9,725 nt of DNA from Candidatus Helarchaeota archaeon (GTDB lineage: Archaea; Asgardarchaeota; Lokiarchaeia; Helarchaeales; HEL-GB-A), in assembly GCA_016840125.1 (NCBI GenBank), contig JAEOSY010000041.1, forward strand, positions 1 to 9,725, given 5' to 3'. The notes beneath the pieces are model-generated. The model did not search any database. It worked only from the letters and a program-made list of their open reading frames with translations, and was not told the DNA's origin. Every line of letters begins with the position of its first letter. Positions within the stretch are counted from its first letter, which is position 1. Both the position numbers and the translations under genes were made by a program. Below are positions 1 to 8,015 of the stretch, in pieces.

Positions 1-321
1 AAAATTGGTGGTGTACAATTAGCTGCTGCTGCACTGAGGCCGACTGTTACTTCATTTTTAGACACTATACTAAAAGGAGAATATTATGATCTCATGCTTG
101 ATGAGGTGGTTGTACAATCCCATTCATCGCTCGTCGAGAAAACTTTACAAGAAGCTCAAATATCAAAGGAAATTGGAATTATTGTTCCTGCAATAAAATC
201 GACCCAACAAGAAAAGTTGATATTTAATCCTGGCCCGAAAACCAAAATATTTGCAGATGATGTTCTCATTGTATTTGGCACATCAGAGCAGATCAGACAG
301 CTTCGCAAAATATATGGATAG
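1..321 (+). CDS. K+ channel / Trk-type RCK protein, C-terminal end (partial)
   Basis: The reading frame is open from the first base, so the 5' part lies outside the window; 106 residues are visible. The first ~25 residues (KIGGVQLAAAALRPTVTSF) match the end of an RCK/TrkA-N Rossmann lobe, where this family typically has an [EK]-I-G-G-x-x-L-A...LRP-x-V segment. The remainder, from about DLMLDEVVV to EQIRQL, reads as an RCK_C (TrkA_C) domain: a DEVVV strand, a K-T-L-x-E-A helix, an FNPGPKTKI segment, and the terminal D-D-V-L-I-V-F-G strand. Proteins of this type gate K+ channels or Trk uptake systems at the inner membrane in response to nucleotides or Ca2+. Whether this one had a pore domain upstream (MthK/Kch-like) or was a free TrkA subunit cannot be seen. 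It ends in TAG, and the next gene is on the opposite strand. Confidence 0.85.
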   Translation, partial: KIGGVQLAAAALRPTVTSFLDTILKGEYYDLMLDEVVVQSHSSLVEKTLQEAQISKEIGIIVPAIKSTQQEKLIFNPGPKTKIFADDVLIVFGTSEQIRQLRKIYG

Positions 322-666
322 GTTTTGCCGTCTGACAGAATAAATAAATTGCAATTAATGCGAGGGGCACACGATATATCAAAAAAATTGTTGTATATTG
401 CTAAAAATTTTTTCAATTTATTTGGTAAATTAGAGAAAGAGAGAAAAAATGAAATTAAAGAAAACACCTGATGGCTATTATCTTCTTGTTAAATTAACCA
501 CAAACCCTCCACAGACTAATTTTCTCAACTTTTTAAATTAACAAAAATACTGATTTTTCATTTGTGTTGAGGTAATTCCTTAGGTAGAGCGACGCAATGC
601 TCGTCCGTGGGGTGTGCGGAAATACTTATTTGATTAAAAAAGTCAACAGCAAAATTTTAATATAGA
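322..666. other. Intergenic stretch between convergent genes, no convincing gene
   Basis: This lies between the RCK gene (+) and the end of the minus-strand operon, so both transcripts should terminate here, but no GC-rich hairpin with a T-tract is visible. An A/T-only inverted repeat is present (AAAAAATT at 382-389, AATTTTTT at 406-413). A short open frame of 30 codons (449-541, +, starting MKLKKTPDGYYLL) follows a purine-rich GAGAAAGAGAG stretch that could act as a weak ribosome site; there is nothing else to support it. Around 585-602 the GAGC...GCTC / CGACG...CGTC segments can form small alternative hairpins. Confidence 0.5.
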
Positions 667-1857
667 TTAAGATCTACCACTACAATTTTTAGCACAATAC
701 CCGAATAGAAAATCGACCAAATTGTCTAGATTGCAACTTAATAAAGTAATATATTTATCTCCTGCCCCGCAATAGATGAGTAGTTTATTATCTATTAAAA
801 TTGTCCCCACAGGAAAGACAACATTGGGCACATCAACAGGGAATTTATTATTGCCTTTTGATTCATAAGGCATTGATGGAATATATATCGGATGTTGAGT
901 TCGGGCAATAACCCTTTTTGGATTTTCGATATCTAATAGGGCAGCGCAAATTGAGTAACCTCGTTCAATTTTTCTTTTTAATCCATATTCCCGAGCAATC
1001 TTAATGTCTATTTCTCCAACTGCGTGATATAGAAATAGAAGACCTCTCTTTGTTCTAATCAGCTGAGTAGATGGACCGATCTTCTCCTTTTCATGTAGGA
1101 ATTCTCGGGCTTGAAAAAGTAAACTTTTGTTTCTCTCTTTATATAGTCTCTGCCACCATCTCTTGTATTTTTGGGGTTCTAATAATGGCTCAACTCCGGG
1201 ACTAAGTCTTGTTAAATGAATATTGGGGTAGAAGCGTAAAAGTAAATAAGTTTTCTTATCAACAAAAAAGGGAACAACATTTCTGCTGTCAAAATATTTA
1301 ACCATACCATGATAATCAATTTTTATAAAATCTTTTGTTGAATATATAGCAATTCTATCTGAATTGCCTCCCTTGAATGGCGGCTTTATCTTACCGCAAC
1401 CCATTACAAGATACCTATGGCCAAAGTTTACAATTCTTGTATCTTCAATACCATAGACAAAATCGCGGTGGTCGGTTCCATCACCGCGGATAACTGCATT
1501 TCTTAGTCTCTTGAATTTAACTCCGTCACCGCTCACCAGGAACCAAATCTCAGAGATGTAATTCTCAAGGCGATATCTTTTGATGCCAAGTTTTTGGTCA
1601 AAATACATACTTCTTTTATAACCTTTATGACATCGAGGAAGTAGTATTATTTTGTCCTTATAAATTTCTGCACCGGGATTAAAGACCGCACCTATTTTCC
1701 TTTTCTTATTCTCATGCCACGTAAGGCCGATATCTTGTGGTTTAACAATGGGATTTTTTTTATAATTGGATAAACTGAAGATAAACTCTTTTGATTTGGT
1801 CTTTATAATGTCGCCATCACCTAATTCCTTAAGTTTTTGATTTAGATTTAAATTCAT
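667..1857 (-). CDS. GH130-family glycoside phosphorylase/hydrolase
   Basis: This 396-aa protein has the layout of glycoside hydrolase family 130, five-bladed beta-propeller enzymes that mostly phosphorolyse or hydrolyse beta-mannosides. Visible family segments in order are: NPIVKP (35-40), AVFNPGAE (57-64), GIEDTR (136-141), KDFIKI (175-180), IGPSTQLIRTKRGLLFLYHAVG (about 260-281), the LLDIENPKRVIART block (308-320), NVVFPVG (345-351) and IYCGAGD (361-367). The Asp of GIEDTR (D139) matches the proposed catalytic acid of the family. There is no signal peptide, so it should be cytoplasmic. The ATG start follows AAGGAG, which is encoded in the last codons of the preceding short gene, with a 1-nt gap between the two. 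It is the last gene of the operon. Whether it acts on a mannoside, another sugar, or the product of the upstream glycosyltransferase is unknown. Confidence 0.85.
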   Translation of the reverse strand: MNLNLNQKLKELGDGDIIKTKSKEFIFSLSNYKKNPIVKPQDIGLTWHENKKRKIGAVFNPGAEIYKDKIILLPRCHKGYKRSMYFDQKLGIKRYRLENYISEIWFLVSGDGVKFKRLRNAVIRGDGTDHRDFVYGIEDTRIVNFGHRYLVMGCGKIKPPFKGGNSDRIAIYSTKDFIKIDYHGMVKYFDSRNVVPFFVDKKTYLLLRFYPNIHLTRLSPGVEPLLEPQKYKRWWQRLYKERNKSLLFQAREFLHEKEKIGPSTQLIRTKRGLLFLYHAVGEIDIKIAREYGLKRKIERGYSICAALLDIENPKRVIARTQHPIYIPSMPYESKGNNKFPVDVPNVVFPVGTILIDNKLLIYCGAGDKYITLLSCNLDNLVDFLFGYCAKNCSGRS

Positions 1858-1858
1858 C

Positions 1859-2029
1859 TTAACTCCTTATTAATAACCGACTGACTAATTTAATAAATTC
1901 ATCAGCAGTCACATCAGGTGCAAAAACAGTTAACTTATTTCCATTCTTCACAAATTCTCTGCCAATAAGTTCCGAATGTAATGATACACCACAGGCAGAG
2001 TTCCCTCGGGATAGTATTGCGATATTCAT
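1859..2029 (-). pseudogene. Collapsed GT4-type glycosyltransferase: N-terminus joined to a short tail (56 aa)
   Basis: Its ATG overlaps the stop of the preceding glycosyltransferase (ATGA), and its stop lies 1 nt before the GH130 start. The 56-aa product begins MNIAILSRGNSACGVSLHSE and continues to LTVFAP. This is the first beta-strand, the donor-side glycine loop and helix, and the second strand of a GT-B glycosyltransferase, which is normally about 350-400 aa. After FAP it runs directly into DVTADEFIKLVSRLLIRS, which looks like the C-terminal helix of such an enzyme. The simplest reading is a large in-frame internal deletion of a second glycosyltransferase gene. Its 3' end carries the AAGGAG ribosome site of the GH130 gene, which may be why the remnant remains intact and in frame. 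A genuine small protein or an assembly collapse are alternatives. Catalytic function is very unlikely. Confidence 0.6.
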
Positions 2030-3147
2030 TCTTTATACAGTTTCAGATGCATTTTCGCTACAGATACCCAGGAGGTTTTAGTTCGATACGCTTCTGTCTG
2101 TTTAAGGATGTGTCCAACAAATTCTTGGTCTTGGAAAAGCCTGATCGCTATCTTCGCAATCCCTGAAGAATTATGGGGGAGGATTAGTAGTTCATCAGAG
2201 ATATTTTTCAATTCTTCAAATTTGGGGATTCTCGATGCAATTATCGGTCTTTTGGCACCGATTGCCAGGTGAAATGACCCAGACGCTGAACGATCTTCTT
2301 CATAATATGGAAATAGAACCAGGTCCGATGCGCTCAAGATATATGGAACATCCTCGTTTGGAAAGAACTTATTCGGAAAGATAACTCTCGCTTGAAGATT
2401 GAATTCTTCTATTTTTCTCTTTGCGAATTCAAGATAATCCTTCTCTTTTTGGCCGGCAGTTGGTGCAAGTCCACCTGCTACAAAAAGATATGCGTTGATA
2501 TCGTTATCTGTTATCTCTTTAAGTGCTTCGAGCATAACGTGGAGACATTTATGGGGCTTAACAAATCCAAAATTCAAAATGATTTTCCCATCCTGAGGTA
2601 GTCCAAGCCTTCTTTGAGATTCCTTTTTGTCTGCGTCACCGAGTTCTGAACCATGGGGAATGATATTGATCTTTTTGCTTGATATACCAAGTCTTTCAAG
2701 AATTGCTTTTTGGGATTCAAGATGAACAATCACCACATCGGCAAGTTGAGCAATTTTTTGTGCGAACTTTTCATCTACGGCGCCTCTTTCAGAAAATTGG
2801 GCTGGTCGTACACAATGTATCGTTATTACAAGTTTTGCCTGTCCTTTGAGTCTTTCAAGTAACTTTGGCAGTCGTTCATCAAATTTATAAATACTGTACT
2901 CATGCTGGATATGCACAGTATCAGAATTCTTGGTTTGGGTGAAGATCACCTCTGTATAATCTTCATTTCTGTCCCAGCATGGGATTACTTCAAAATTACT
3001 TTTTTTCTGAGGCGAGGCTCCTTTTTCAGCAAGAATTGTGATCTTTAAGTTTGGTGCTACTTTTTCTAGTCCGCGAATAAGATAGTTAGTGTAGGTAGCA
3101 ATACCACAGTGTTGTGGTAGATATGTTGAAACATATGCTAAGCTCAT
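2026..3147 (-). CDS. GT4-like (GT-B fold) glycosyltransferase
   Basis: This is a 373-aa glycosyltransferase of the GT-B/GT4 type. The N-terminal Rossmann half starts MSLAYVSTYLPQHCGIATYT, with an acceptor-side glycine loop, and carries VHIQHEYSIY at 78-87 and TIHCVRP at about 109-114. The interdomain segment INIIPHGSE (160-168) opens the C-terminal donor domain: ILNFGFVKPHK (190-200, the usual position of the phosphate-binding basic residue), then SASDLVLFPYYEEDRSASGSFHLAIGAKRPIIAS (272-305). The classical E-x7-E signature is only partly kept: the acidic residues are in YYEEDR, and an Ala stands near the usual second Glu. No membrane segment or signal peptide is visible. The ATG overlaps the preceding stop by four bases (ATGA), so translation is probably coupled. 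The donor is probably a nucleotide sugar; GDP-mannose would suit the GH130 neighbour but is not shown. Confidence 0.85.
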   Translation of the reverse strand: MSLAYVSTYLPQHCGIATYTNYLIRGLEKVAPNLKITILAEKGASPQKKSNFEVIPCWDRNEDYTEVIFTQTKNSDTVHIQHEYSIYKFDERLPKLLERLKGQAKLVITIHCVRPAQFSERGAVDEKFAQKIAQLADVVIVHLESQKAILERLGISSKKINIIPHGSELGDADKKESQRRLGLPQDGKIILNFGFVKPHKCLHVMLEALKEITDNDINAYLFVAGGLAPTAGQKEKDYLEFAKRKIEEFNLQARVIFPNKFFPNEDVPYILSASDLVLFPYYEEDRSASGSFHLAIGAKRPIIASRIPKFEELKNISDELLILPHNSSGIAKIAIRLFQDQEFVGHILKQTEAYRTKTSWVSVAKMHLKLYKE

Positions 3148-3476
3148 GTTCGTGCTAGAACAACTACCCTCCCCTTGCGTTCTTTAATAAACCGAATTAT
3201 TTCTTCACACGACTCATGGAAAACTCCTAATGCTTTAATACCTAACATCCAAATTTCTTCTTTAGCACTGTTCATAAGGTCTTTTTCCTTTTGAATTAGT
3301 AGTCGTGGTTCTATTAACTGTCCTTCTCTAATAATACATTCAAGTTCTCTTATTCCCCTGTCTAATTTTTTTTCACGTTCCCGACTTTCTAGATGGGTCT
3401 TAATGCATGCAGCAAGATCCATTATTCCAAACCCCATTCCACAGCGAAAGATATCCATCCTCAGATAATTACACAT
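3144..3476 (-). CDS. Small unknown protein, possible fragment of a PLD-like/regulator-type protein
   Basis: This short cytoplasmic protein (about 110 aa from the ATG used here) sits between the fusion enzyme and the glycosyltransferase. The ATG at 3476 overlaps the end of the fusion gene (ATGTGTAA). A TTG at 3491 and ATGs at 3458 and 3422 are alternatives; the last gives 92 aa. The N-terminal half is a charged helix with ESREREKKLDRGIRELE, and a second helix follows. The C-terminal part, SAKEEIWMLGIKALGVFHES...IIRFIKERKGRVVVLART, resembles the first strand-helix-strand of phospholipase D-like or TrmB C-terminal sensor domains, in which SA-x-x-EIW is followed by a G-x-x-V-x-V-L-L strand. The chain stops there and no HKD motif is present, so it may be truncated. 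Its stop overlaps the glycosyltransferase start. Function unknown. Confidence 0.55.
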   Translation of the reverse strand: MCNYLRMDIFRCGMGFGIMDLAACIKTHLESREREKKLDRGIRELECIIREGQLIEPRLLIQKEKDLMNSAKEEIWMLGIKALGVFHESCEEIIRFIKERKGRVVVLART

Positions 3477-5499
3477 CTTCACTGGATTCAAAAAGTTTTG
3501 CGAAAGCAGTTAAGGAATTTACACTTAATACGTTTTTTTTCTGAAAATCTGCTTCGCTAAAAATCCGAGATATACCAATGAAATTTATATCTCTATCTTT
3601 TGCTATATCACAATCTCGTAAAGAATCACCGACGAAGATTATTTCGTTGGGCTGTATTCTATAACTGTGAAGGATAAAATCAATCTGCTGAGATTTTCCG
3701 AAACCTATTTTATAACCAAAAGCGCCATCTATTAAATTACCTATGTTGTTCAAATTAAGATATCTTGTAATGATCTCTTGCTTTGTGCTACTACAAATAA
3801 ATGTTTTGATTTTATTATCTGCAAAATACTCAAAAACCGAATTCACTTCAGGAAAGATATCGTAATTAAAGATATTTTCTGATTTCTTTGACTCAAAGAT
3901 ATCTGATACCCGTTGATTATTTGGATGATTTGGGAAAATTAGCTCAATCTGATTTGCGAAATTTAATCCTGTTGATTCTAAGTATCTGATTTTTGCTTCC
4001 TGCTTAGGAATGTTGTAATTTTTTGTGATAAGTTTTACGGCCAATTCAGTTAAGAACGTCATTGTATCTGCAATAGTTCCATCAAAATCAAAAATTACAG
4101 CTTTAGTTTTGTTTTTTAGCAAGAAATCTCTATTTAGAAAATGATTCCGTGACAAAAGAATCCTCCATAGCACAATTATATTGGTCTGAATAGCTAGGAT
4201 ACACAAAGCCAAAAATGCAAAAAACGGGTGGAAATAAGTCATTATTCCACCGATGAAAAGTATAAACAGTCTAATATCTCTACCTCTTCCTGCAGCAATC
4301 CATCTACCTTTATAGCGATAGCCGAAGTTAACTATCGATTTTGCTGAGGAATAACTAACCATCAAATTTCCTAAAATAGCTAACACCGCGATGCTGCAAA
4401 TAATTAAAGGACTCCAATAAAATCCGACTATTTCTCTATTGCCTATTGCGCCTAACGAGTAATAAAAAACCCCTAAGAGAATAAAACCATCTGCATATCG
4501 ATCAAGTATTGCATCAATAAAGTTTCCTAACGTAGACTCCAGATGTTTGAGTCGTGCTATTTCGCCATCACAACCATCTAATATACTCGCCATTTGTATC
4601 AATAAAGCACCTATTATTGCACGGTTGAGTAAAAAACACAAACCGCTTATAAAACTTACTACGAAGCTTATTATTGAAACTTGATTGGGAGTAAACCCCT
4701 TATAAATCTTAATAAGAAATGGTGTGAAAATGTTGACCGAGATTTTTCGGTTTATATATCTAGAAATTATCCCGTCAGAAGGTTTTGTTAATTCTTGGCA
4801 CAATAATTTTTCTGCTTGCTTTAAGCTTTTCTCGTTATCTATATCAATCCAGTAATGACCGTCAACATCGCATGTTCTGACCTTGCCCTTGCTCGCCAAT
4901 AATTTTATGCCACCGGTAAGTGAGGTGTCACCATTTTCTATACTTTTCTCGACTGCTTTAAAGATAGCAGGTGAACATAGGAAAACACCTGTGTCAAATG
5001 CATTGTATTCACTAATATTCTTTCCGATATCTACTACCTTACCGTCTTTTGTACAAACTTTTGTAACATCGTTATGGTCAACGAAATGATTTCCTTCGAT
5101 TTTACTATCTACTGCCAAGATAACTTGATCATCTGTTTCGTTCTTTTTTAATTTCCTTATAATTTCTTCACTTAAAATGTGATCGCACATTAAAAGGATA
5201 AAATTCTCATTAATTACGTTTTTTGCCCTTAGTACCGATAAACCGTTTTCTTCCTTCCAATTATCGTTTTGAAGACAGGTGATTTTTATCTTTCTTCTTT
5301 TGCCGAAAACATGTAAATATTCTCTTAGTCTTTCACCATTATATCCTGTTACAACATAAAAATCATCTAAGCCTGCTTTTCGGGCACGCAATATAACTTG
5401 CGCAATGAGTGGCAATCCCATCAATGGCACCAATGGTTTTAATTCGTTCTTTATTGCAAGTCTTTTACCCTGCCCACTTGCGATAATCAGACATTTCAC
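3469..5499 (-). CDS. Three-domain fusion: sugar/inositol-phosphate nucleotidyltransferase + CDP-alcohol phosphotransferase + HAD phosphatase
   Basis: This is a 676-aa protein with three domains. Residues 1-235 form a nucleotidyltransferase: GQGKRL at 9-14, KPL at 21-23, metal-site Asp in LLMCDHIL (D106) and WIDID near 217-221. Residues ~240-450 form a membrane CDP-alcohol phosphotransferase with about six hydrophobic segments and the complete signature D308-x2-D311-G-x2-A-R-x8-G325-x3-D329-x3-D333. Residues ~465-676 form a HAD phosphatase: DFDGT (D471, D473), ICSST (S570/S571), K602 and GDSLRDCD (D625, D629). All key residues are present. The first two domains match bifunctional IPCT/DIPPS, which makes CDP-inositol from inositol-1-phosphate and CTP and then transfers it onto a second inositol-1-phosphate. 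The HAD part may remove the leftover phosphate (inference). Other polyol phosphates or a lipid acceptor are possible. The start is GTG with AGAGGTGA upstream. First gene of the operon; its end overlaps the next start. Confidence 0.85.
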   Translation of the reverse strand: MKCLIIASGQGKRLAIKNELKPLVPLMGLPLIAQVILRARKAGLDDFYVVTGYNGERLREYLHVFGKRRKIKITCLQNDNWKEENGLSVLRAKNVINENFILLMCDHILSEEIIRKLKKNETDDQVILAVDSKIEGNHFVDHNDVTKVCTKDGKVVDIGKNISEYNAFDTGVFLCSPAIFKAVEKSIENGDTSLTGGIKLLASKGKVRTCDVDGHYWIDIDNEKSLKQAEKLLCQELTKPSDGIISRYINRKISVNIFTPFLIKIYKGFTPNQVSIISFVVSFISGLCFLLNRAIIGALLIQMASILDGCDGEIARLKHLESTLGNFIDAILDRYADGFILLGVFYYSLGAIGNREIVGFYWSPLIICSIAVLAILGNLMVSYSSAKSIVNFGYRYKGRWIAAGRGRDIRLFILFIGGIMTYFHPFFAFLALCILAIQTNIIVLWRILLSRNHFLNRDFLLKNKTKAVIFDFDGTIADTMTFLTELAVKLITKNYNIPKQEAKIRYLESTGLNFANQIELIFPNHPNNQRVSDIFESKKSENIFNYDIFPEVNSVFEYFADNKIKTFICSSTKQEIITRYLNLNNIGNLIDGAFGYKIGFGKSQQIDFILHSYRIQPNEIIFVGDSLRDCDIAKDRDINFIGISRIFSEADFQKKNVLSVNSLTAFAKLFESSEDV

Positions 5500-5654
5500 T
5501 CAAGTCACCTCTTTTTTAATTGCATGGGTCGACCAATTTCTTTTTTCACCACAGACCGATCAAAAATATAGTCTTTTGTTCGGTGGATGCTTCACCTTGA
5601 GAGAACAAGCCAGAAGATTCTACAGAATTGAAAATATCGCTTATCTTTCATTTT

Positions 5655-5683
5655 ATTATAGCATATTTTATTAGGATAGTCAA
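5655..5683 (-). promoter_or_regulatory. Sigma70 promoter of the five-gene operon
   Basis: On the minus strand a -35 TTGACT (5678-5683) and a -10 TATAAT (5655-5660) are separated by exactly 17 bases. TGC directly precedes the -10, giving an extended -10. Transcription should start near 5648, leaving a leader of about 150 nt before the GTG at 5499. The leader has no strong hairpin; only short dyads are seen, such as AATTG...CAATT around 5519-5540. This is the only strong promoter found for the 667-5499 operon. Confidence 0.75.
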
Positions 5684-5724
5684 GTAATTAACAACCATTA
5701 AATCAAGGCCGGTAGTTATTCATC

Positions 5725-5887
5725 ACCGACCCCTCTTTTACTTGGTCCAGTTATGGTCCACTTTCCCGATAACATATTTAACAGATTTTTGTTTTACGGG
5801 ACAAGTTTACATGGATTGTACGGAATCTGGTAGATTTTTTCTTCTAACGAGACAAATAAAAATCGCGCAAAGCTTTGATACACTGTA
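5725..5887. repeat. Long direct repeat, copy A (upstream of the operon promoter)
   Basis: This copy pairs with 8072-8191 in the same orientation. Conserved blocks are: CCGACCCC (5726-5733); two 11-nt subrepeats starting TGGTCCA (5743 and 5754); and a core at 5818-5887 beginning GTACGGAATCTGGTAGA, which matches the other copy at all but three positions apart from one T in a T-run. Relative to copy B it carries about 42 extra bases between the TGGTCCA block and the core. It lies 40-odd bases upstream of the operon -35 box and about 70 bases past the end of the S9 gene. Identity unknown; a MITE-like or intergenic regulatory repeat is most likely. Confidence 0.8.
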
Positions 5888-5896
5888 TTTTCAGGG

Positions 5897-5916
5897 GTTT
5901 TCAAAATCGTGAAAAC
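5897..5916. terminator. Weak hairpin downstream of the S9 peptidase gene
   Basis: GTTTTC (5897-5902) and GAAAAC (5911-5916) form a 6-bp stem around an 8-nt loop, 42 nt past the S9 stop codon on the minus strand. There is no clear U-tract on the minus strand, so it is a poor intrinsic terminator. It borders repeat copy A. Confidence 0.25.
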
Positions 5917-5957
5917 TACTCTTTTGTCCGTTATTCTTCTTCTGCAGGAGCTGTTTA

Positions 5958-7901
5958 CTAGTCAGCTTTTTCGTAGCGTCCACCGAGGTGCTTTGCTAAG
6001 AACTTCTCCGCAGCTGCATAGAACTTGATACGGTTTCCTGGGTTAGTAAATCCATGACCTTCATCGGGAAAAAGTATATATTCGTACTCAATGCCCTTCT
6101 TCTTCATCGCCTCAACGATCTGTTCTGATTCTGTTTGTTTCACCCGGGGATCATTAGCGCCCTGTGCAATTAGAATCGGTATCTTTATTTGATCGATCTT
6201 AAAAAGTGGGGAGCGGGATTTCAGAAGTTCTTCTTCTGTGTCAGGATTACCAATTCTTTTGTGAATAGTAGCCAATAGGATTGAATACCAGGATGGAATT
6301 GCTCTGATGAATGTAATAAGATTGCCGGGGCCGAAAACATCTATAGCACAACAAAAAAGATCAGGCGTAAATGTAGCACCAACTAGCGCAGCGTATCCAC
6401 CATATGACTCACCGTATATAGCGATTCTTTCTGGATCTGCAATCCCTTTTTCAATAGCCCAATTAACTGCATCCACAAGATCGTCGTGCATCTTACCACC
6501 CCATTCCTTATCACCAGCATTTACAAAATCTTTGCCATAACCAGTTGACCCCCGGAAATTAATCTGCAGACACACATATCCACGATTCGCTAGCCACTGG
6601 GCTTTGGAGTCGAATTCCCACGTATTTCGTCCCCATGGACCACCATGGACATCGAGAACTATTGGCAAATTCTTCCTTTTCTTGTCGACTGGGTAGGTGA
6701 TGTAACCGTGAATTGTCAGTCCATCTCGTGATGTGAATGAAATTGGTTCCATCAGCGCCAAGGTGTATTTGTCTAATTCTGGTTTTTGGCTAAAAAGATA
6801 AATCCCCTGTTTCGTTTTTCGATCATACGTATAGTAAGATACAGGGCCATTGTCCTTAGTAAATGCAACAAGCCAGGTGTCGTCAGCATTATCACGACTT
6901 AATATGTCAAAATCACCATGATTAAGTTTTGCAATCGCTTCAAAATCGTCTTTAATAGTCACATCCAATACGGTCCATTCATGGCGCGCCTTTTCAAAAG
7001 CAACGGCTTGGATTTCAAAGTTGTCTGGATGGACTAATACATCATTTGTGACGTCATATTTTGGATCTTCAACTACAACTTCAATACTTCCTGTGGCAAT
7101 TTCCATCTTGACTATACGACCCGCGTTAACATCTCGGGAATCCATTAAATAGGCGTATTTCCCATCTTTTGAGAAGATAGTTGGAGCACTGCGAAAGCTT
7201 GGGGCACTGGTCAAACTGTTTTCTGCATTCCATGTAACGAGATTTCTCCACTCAACCTCATCGTTATCTCGTACCATCAAATCAAACCCACCGTCAGGTT
7301 TTGCGACCATGGCGCCACGTACTTTAAAATGTGCATCAATGATCCAGTCTATGACATCTCCAGGATTTTTAGCAATCATGGTCAGTTTGCCTGAAGTTAA
7401 ATCAAGGTGATAAACATCGTGGGCTTTCGGGTCCTCTTTATTCATGGATAGAATCAGCTCATTCGGGAAATCTTTGTTGGTTCTAACAAGACGAACTTGT
7501 ATGTCCTCAAAGGGTGTTAAGTCTTTGATTTCATTTGTCTCCAAATCAACGGCATACAACCGCCAGTTCTCATTCCCAGCGATATCTTGAGCATACAAAA
7601 TGTTTTTGCTGTCCTGAGTCCAATAAAAATGGCGTATACTGCGATCTTTATTTTTGGTCACAACTCTACTCTCATCTGTGCCTACGGTCTTAACCCAGAT
7701 GTTCAATACGTTACCGACCGGAGCAAGGTATGCTAAGAGTTTTCCATCCGGTGATAAACGCACATGAGCTATAACAGGATTACCGAAGAGCACTTCTCTT
7801 GGAATAAGTTTAGGTACAACTAAAGGATTAGTCTGTGCATATATCATTGAGACCAAAGATAATAACAGAACAGAGACATGAATTGATTTTGTATATTTCA
7901 T
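5958..7901 (-). CDS. Secreted S9 prolyl-oligopeptidase-family serine peptidase (acylaminoacyl-peptidase type)
   Basis: This is a full-length 647-aa S9 peptidase. It begins with a Sec signal peptide ([22 protein letters not shown], likely cut before QTNP), so it should act outside the cytoplasm. Residues ~40-380 form a beta-propeller with repeated strands such as [15 protein letters not shown] and [12 protein letters not shown], which restricts access to small peptides. Residues ~385-640 are the alpha/beta hydrolase domain: DVHGGPWG (417-424), the NFRGSTGYG segment (448-456), the nucleophile motif GESYGG (S499), [12 protein letters not shown] carrying the acid D584, and DEGHGF with H616. The complete triad argues for an active enzyme that removes residues or dipeptides from short peptides. 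The ATG is preceded by AAGGGGG at suitable spacing. Likely monocistronic, with repeat copies on both sides. Confidence 0.95.
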   Translation of the reverse strand: MKYTKSIHVSVLLLSLVSMIYAQTNPLVVPKLIPREVLFGNPVIAHVRLSPDGKLLAYLAPVGNVLNIWVKTVGTDESRVVTKNKDRSIRHFYWTQDSKNILYAQDIAGNENWRLYAVDLETNEIKDLTPFEDIQVRLVRTNKDFPNELILSMNKEDPKAHDVYHLDLTSGKLTMIAKNPGDVIDWIIDAHFKVRGAMVAKPDGGFDLMVRDNDEVEWRNLVTWNAENSLTSAPSFRSAPTIFSKDGKYAYLMDSRDVNAGRIVKMEIATGSIEVVVEDPKYDVTNDVLVHPDNFEIQAVAFEKARHEWTVLDVTIKDDFEAIAKLNHGDFDILSRDNADDTWLVAFTKDNGPVSYYTYDRKTKQGIYLFSQKPELDKYTLALMEPISFTSRDGLTIHGYITYPVDKKRKNLPIVLDVHGGPWGRNTWEFDSKAQWLANRGYVCLQINFRGSTGYGKDFVNAGDKEWGGKMHDDLVDAVNWAIEKGIADPERIAIYGESYGGYAALVGATFTPDLFCCAIDVFGPGNLITFIRAIPSWYSILLATIHKRIGNPDTEEELLKSRSPLFKIDQIKIPILIAQGANDPRVKQTESEQIVEAMKKKGIEYEYILFPDEGHGFTNPGNRIKFYAAAEKFLAKHLGGRYEKAD

Positions 7902-7983
7902 GTTTTTTCCCCCTTACTTTGATTTCTTACCATTTCTGATTATAGTCTCCTATTGCCTCTTTATATTATGTAATACGGATAAA

Positions 7984-8000
7984 ATGCAATAAAGTTGCAT
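7984..8000. promoter_or_regulatory. Perfect dyad in the S9 gene leader (possible operator)
   Basis: ATGCAA (7984-7989) and TTGCAT (7995-8000) are perfect inverted repeats around a 5-nt spacer. With transcription starting near 8009 on the minus strand, the dyad would sit at about +10 to +26. That position suits a repressor site or a small 5' hairpin. No regulator gene is adjacent. Confidence 0.35.
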
Positions 8001-8015
8001 CAGAGGTATTATAAG

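Noticed and set aside
449..541. 30-codon open frame starting MKLKKTPDGYYLL after a purine-rich stretch
   Set aside because: Too short, with no recognisable domain and no promoter; mentioned only within the intergenic entry.
5590..5652. 19-codon leader peptide (MKDKRYFQFC...) upstream of the operon
   Set aside because: Its ATG lies only 3 nt past the -10 box, before the expected transcription start, so it would not be on the mRNA.
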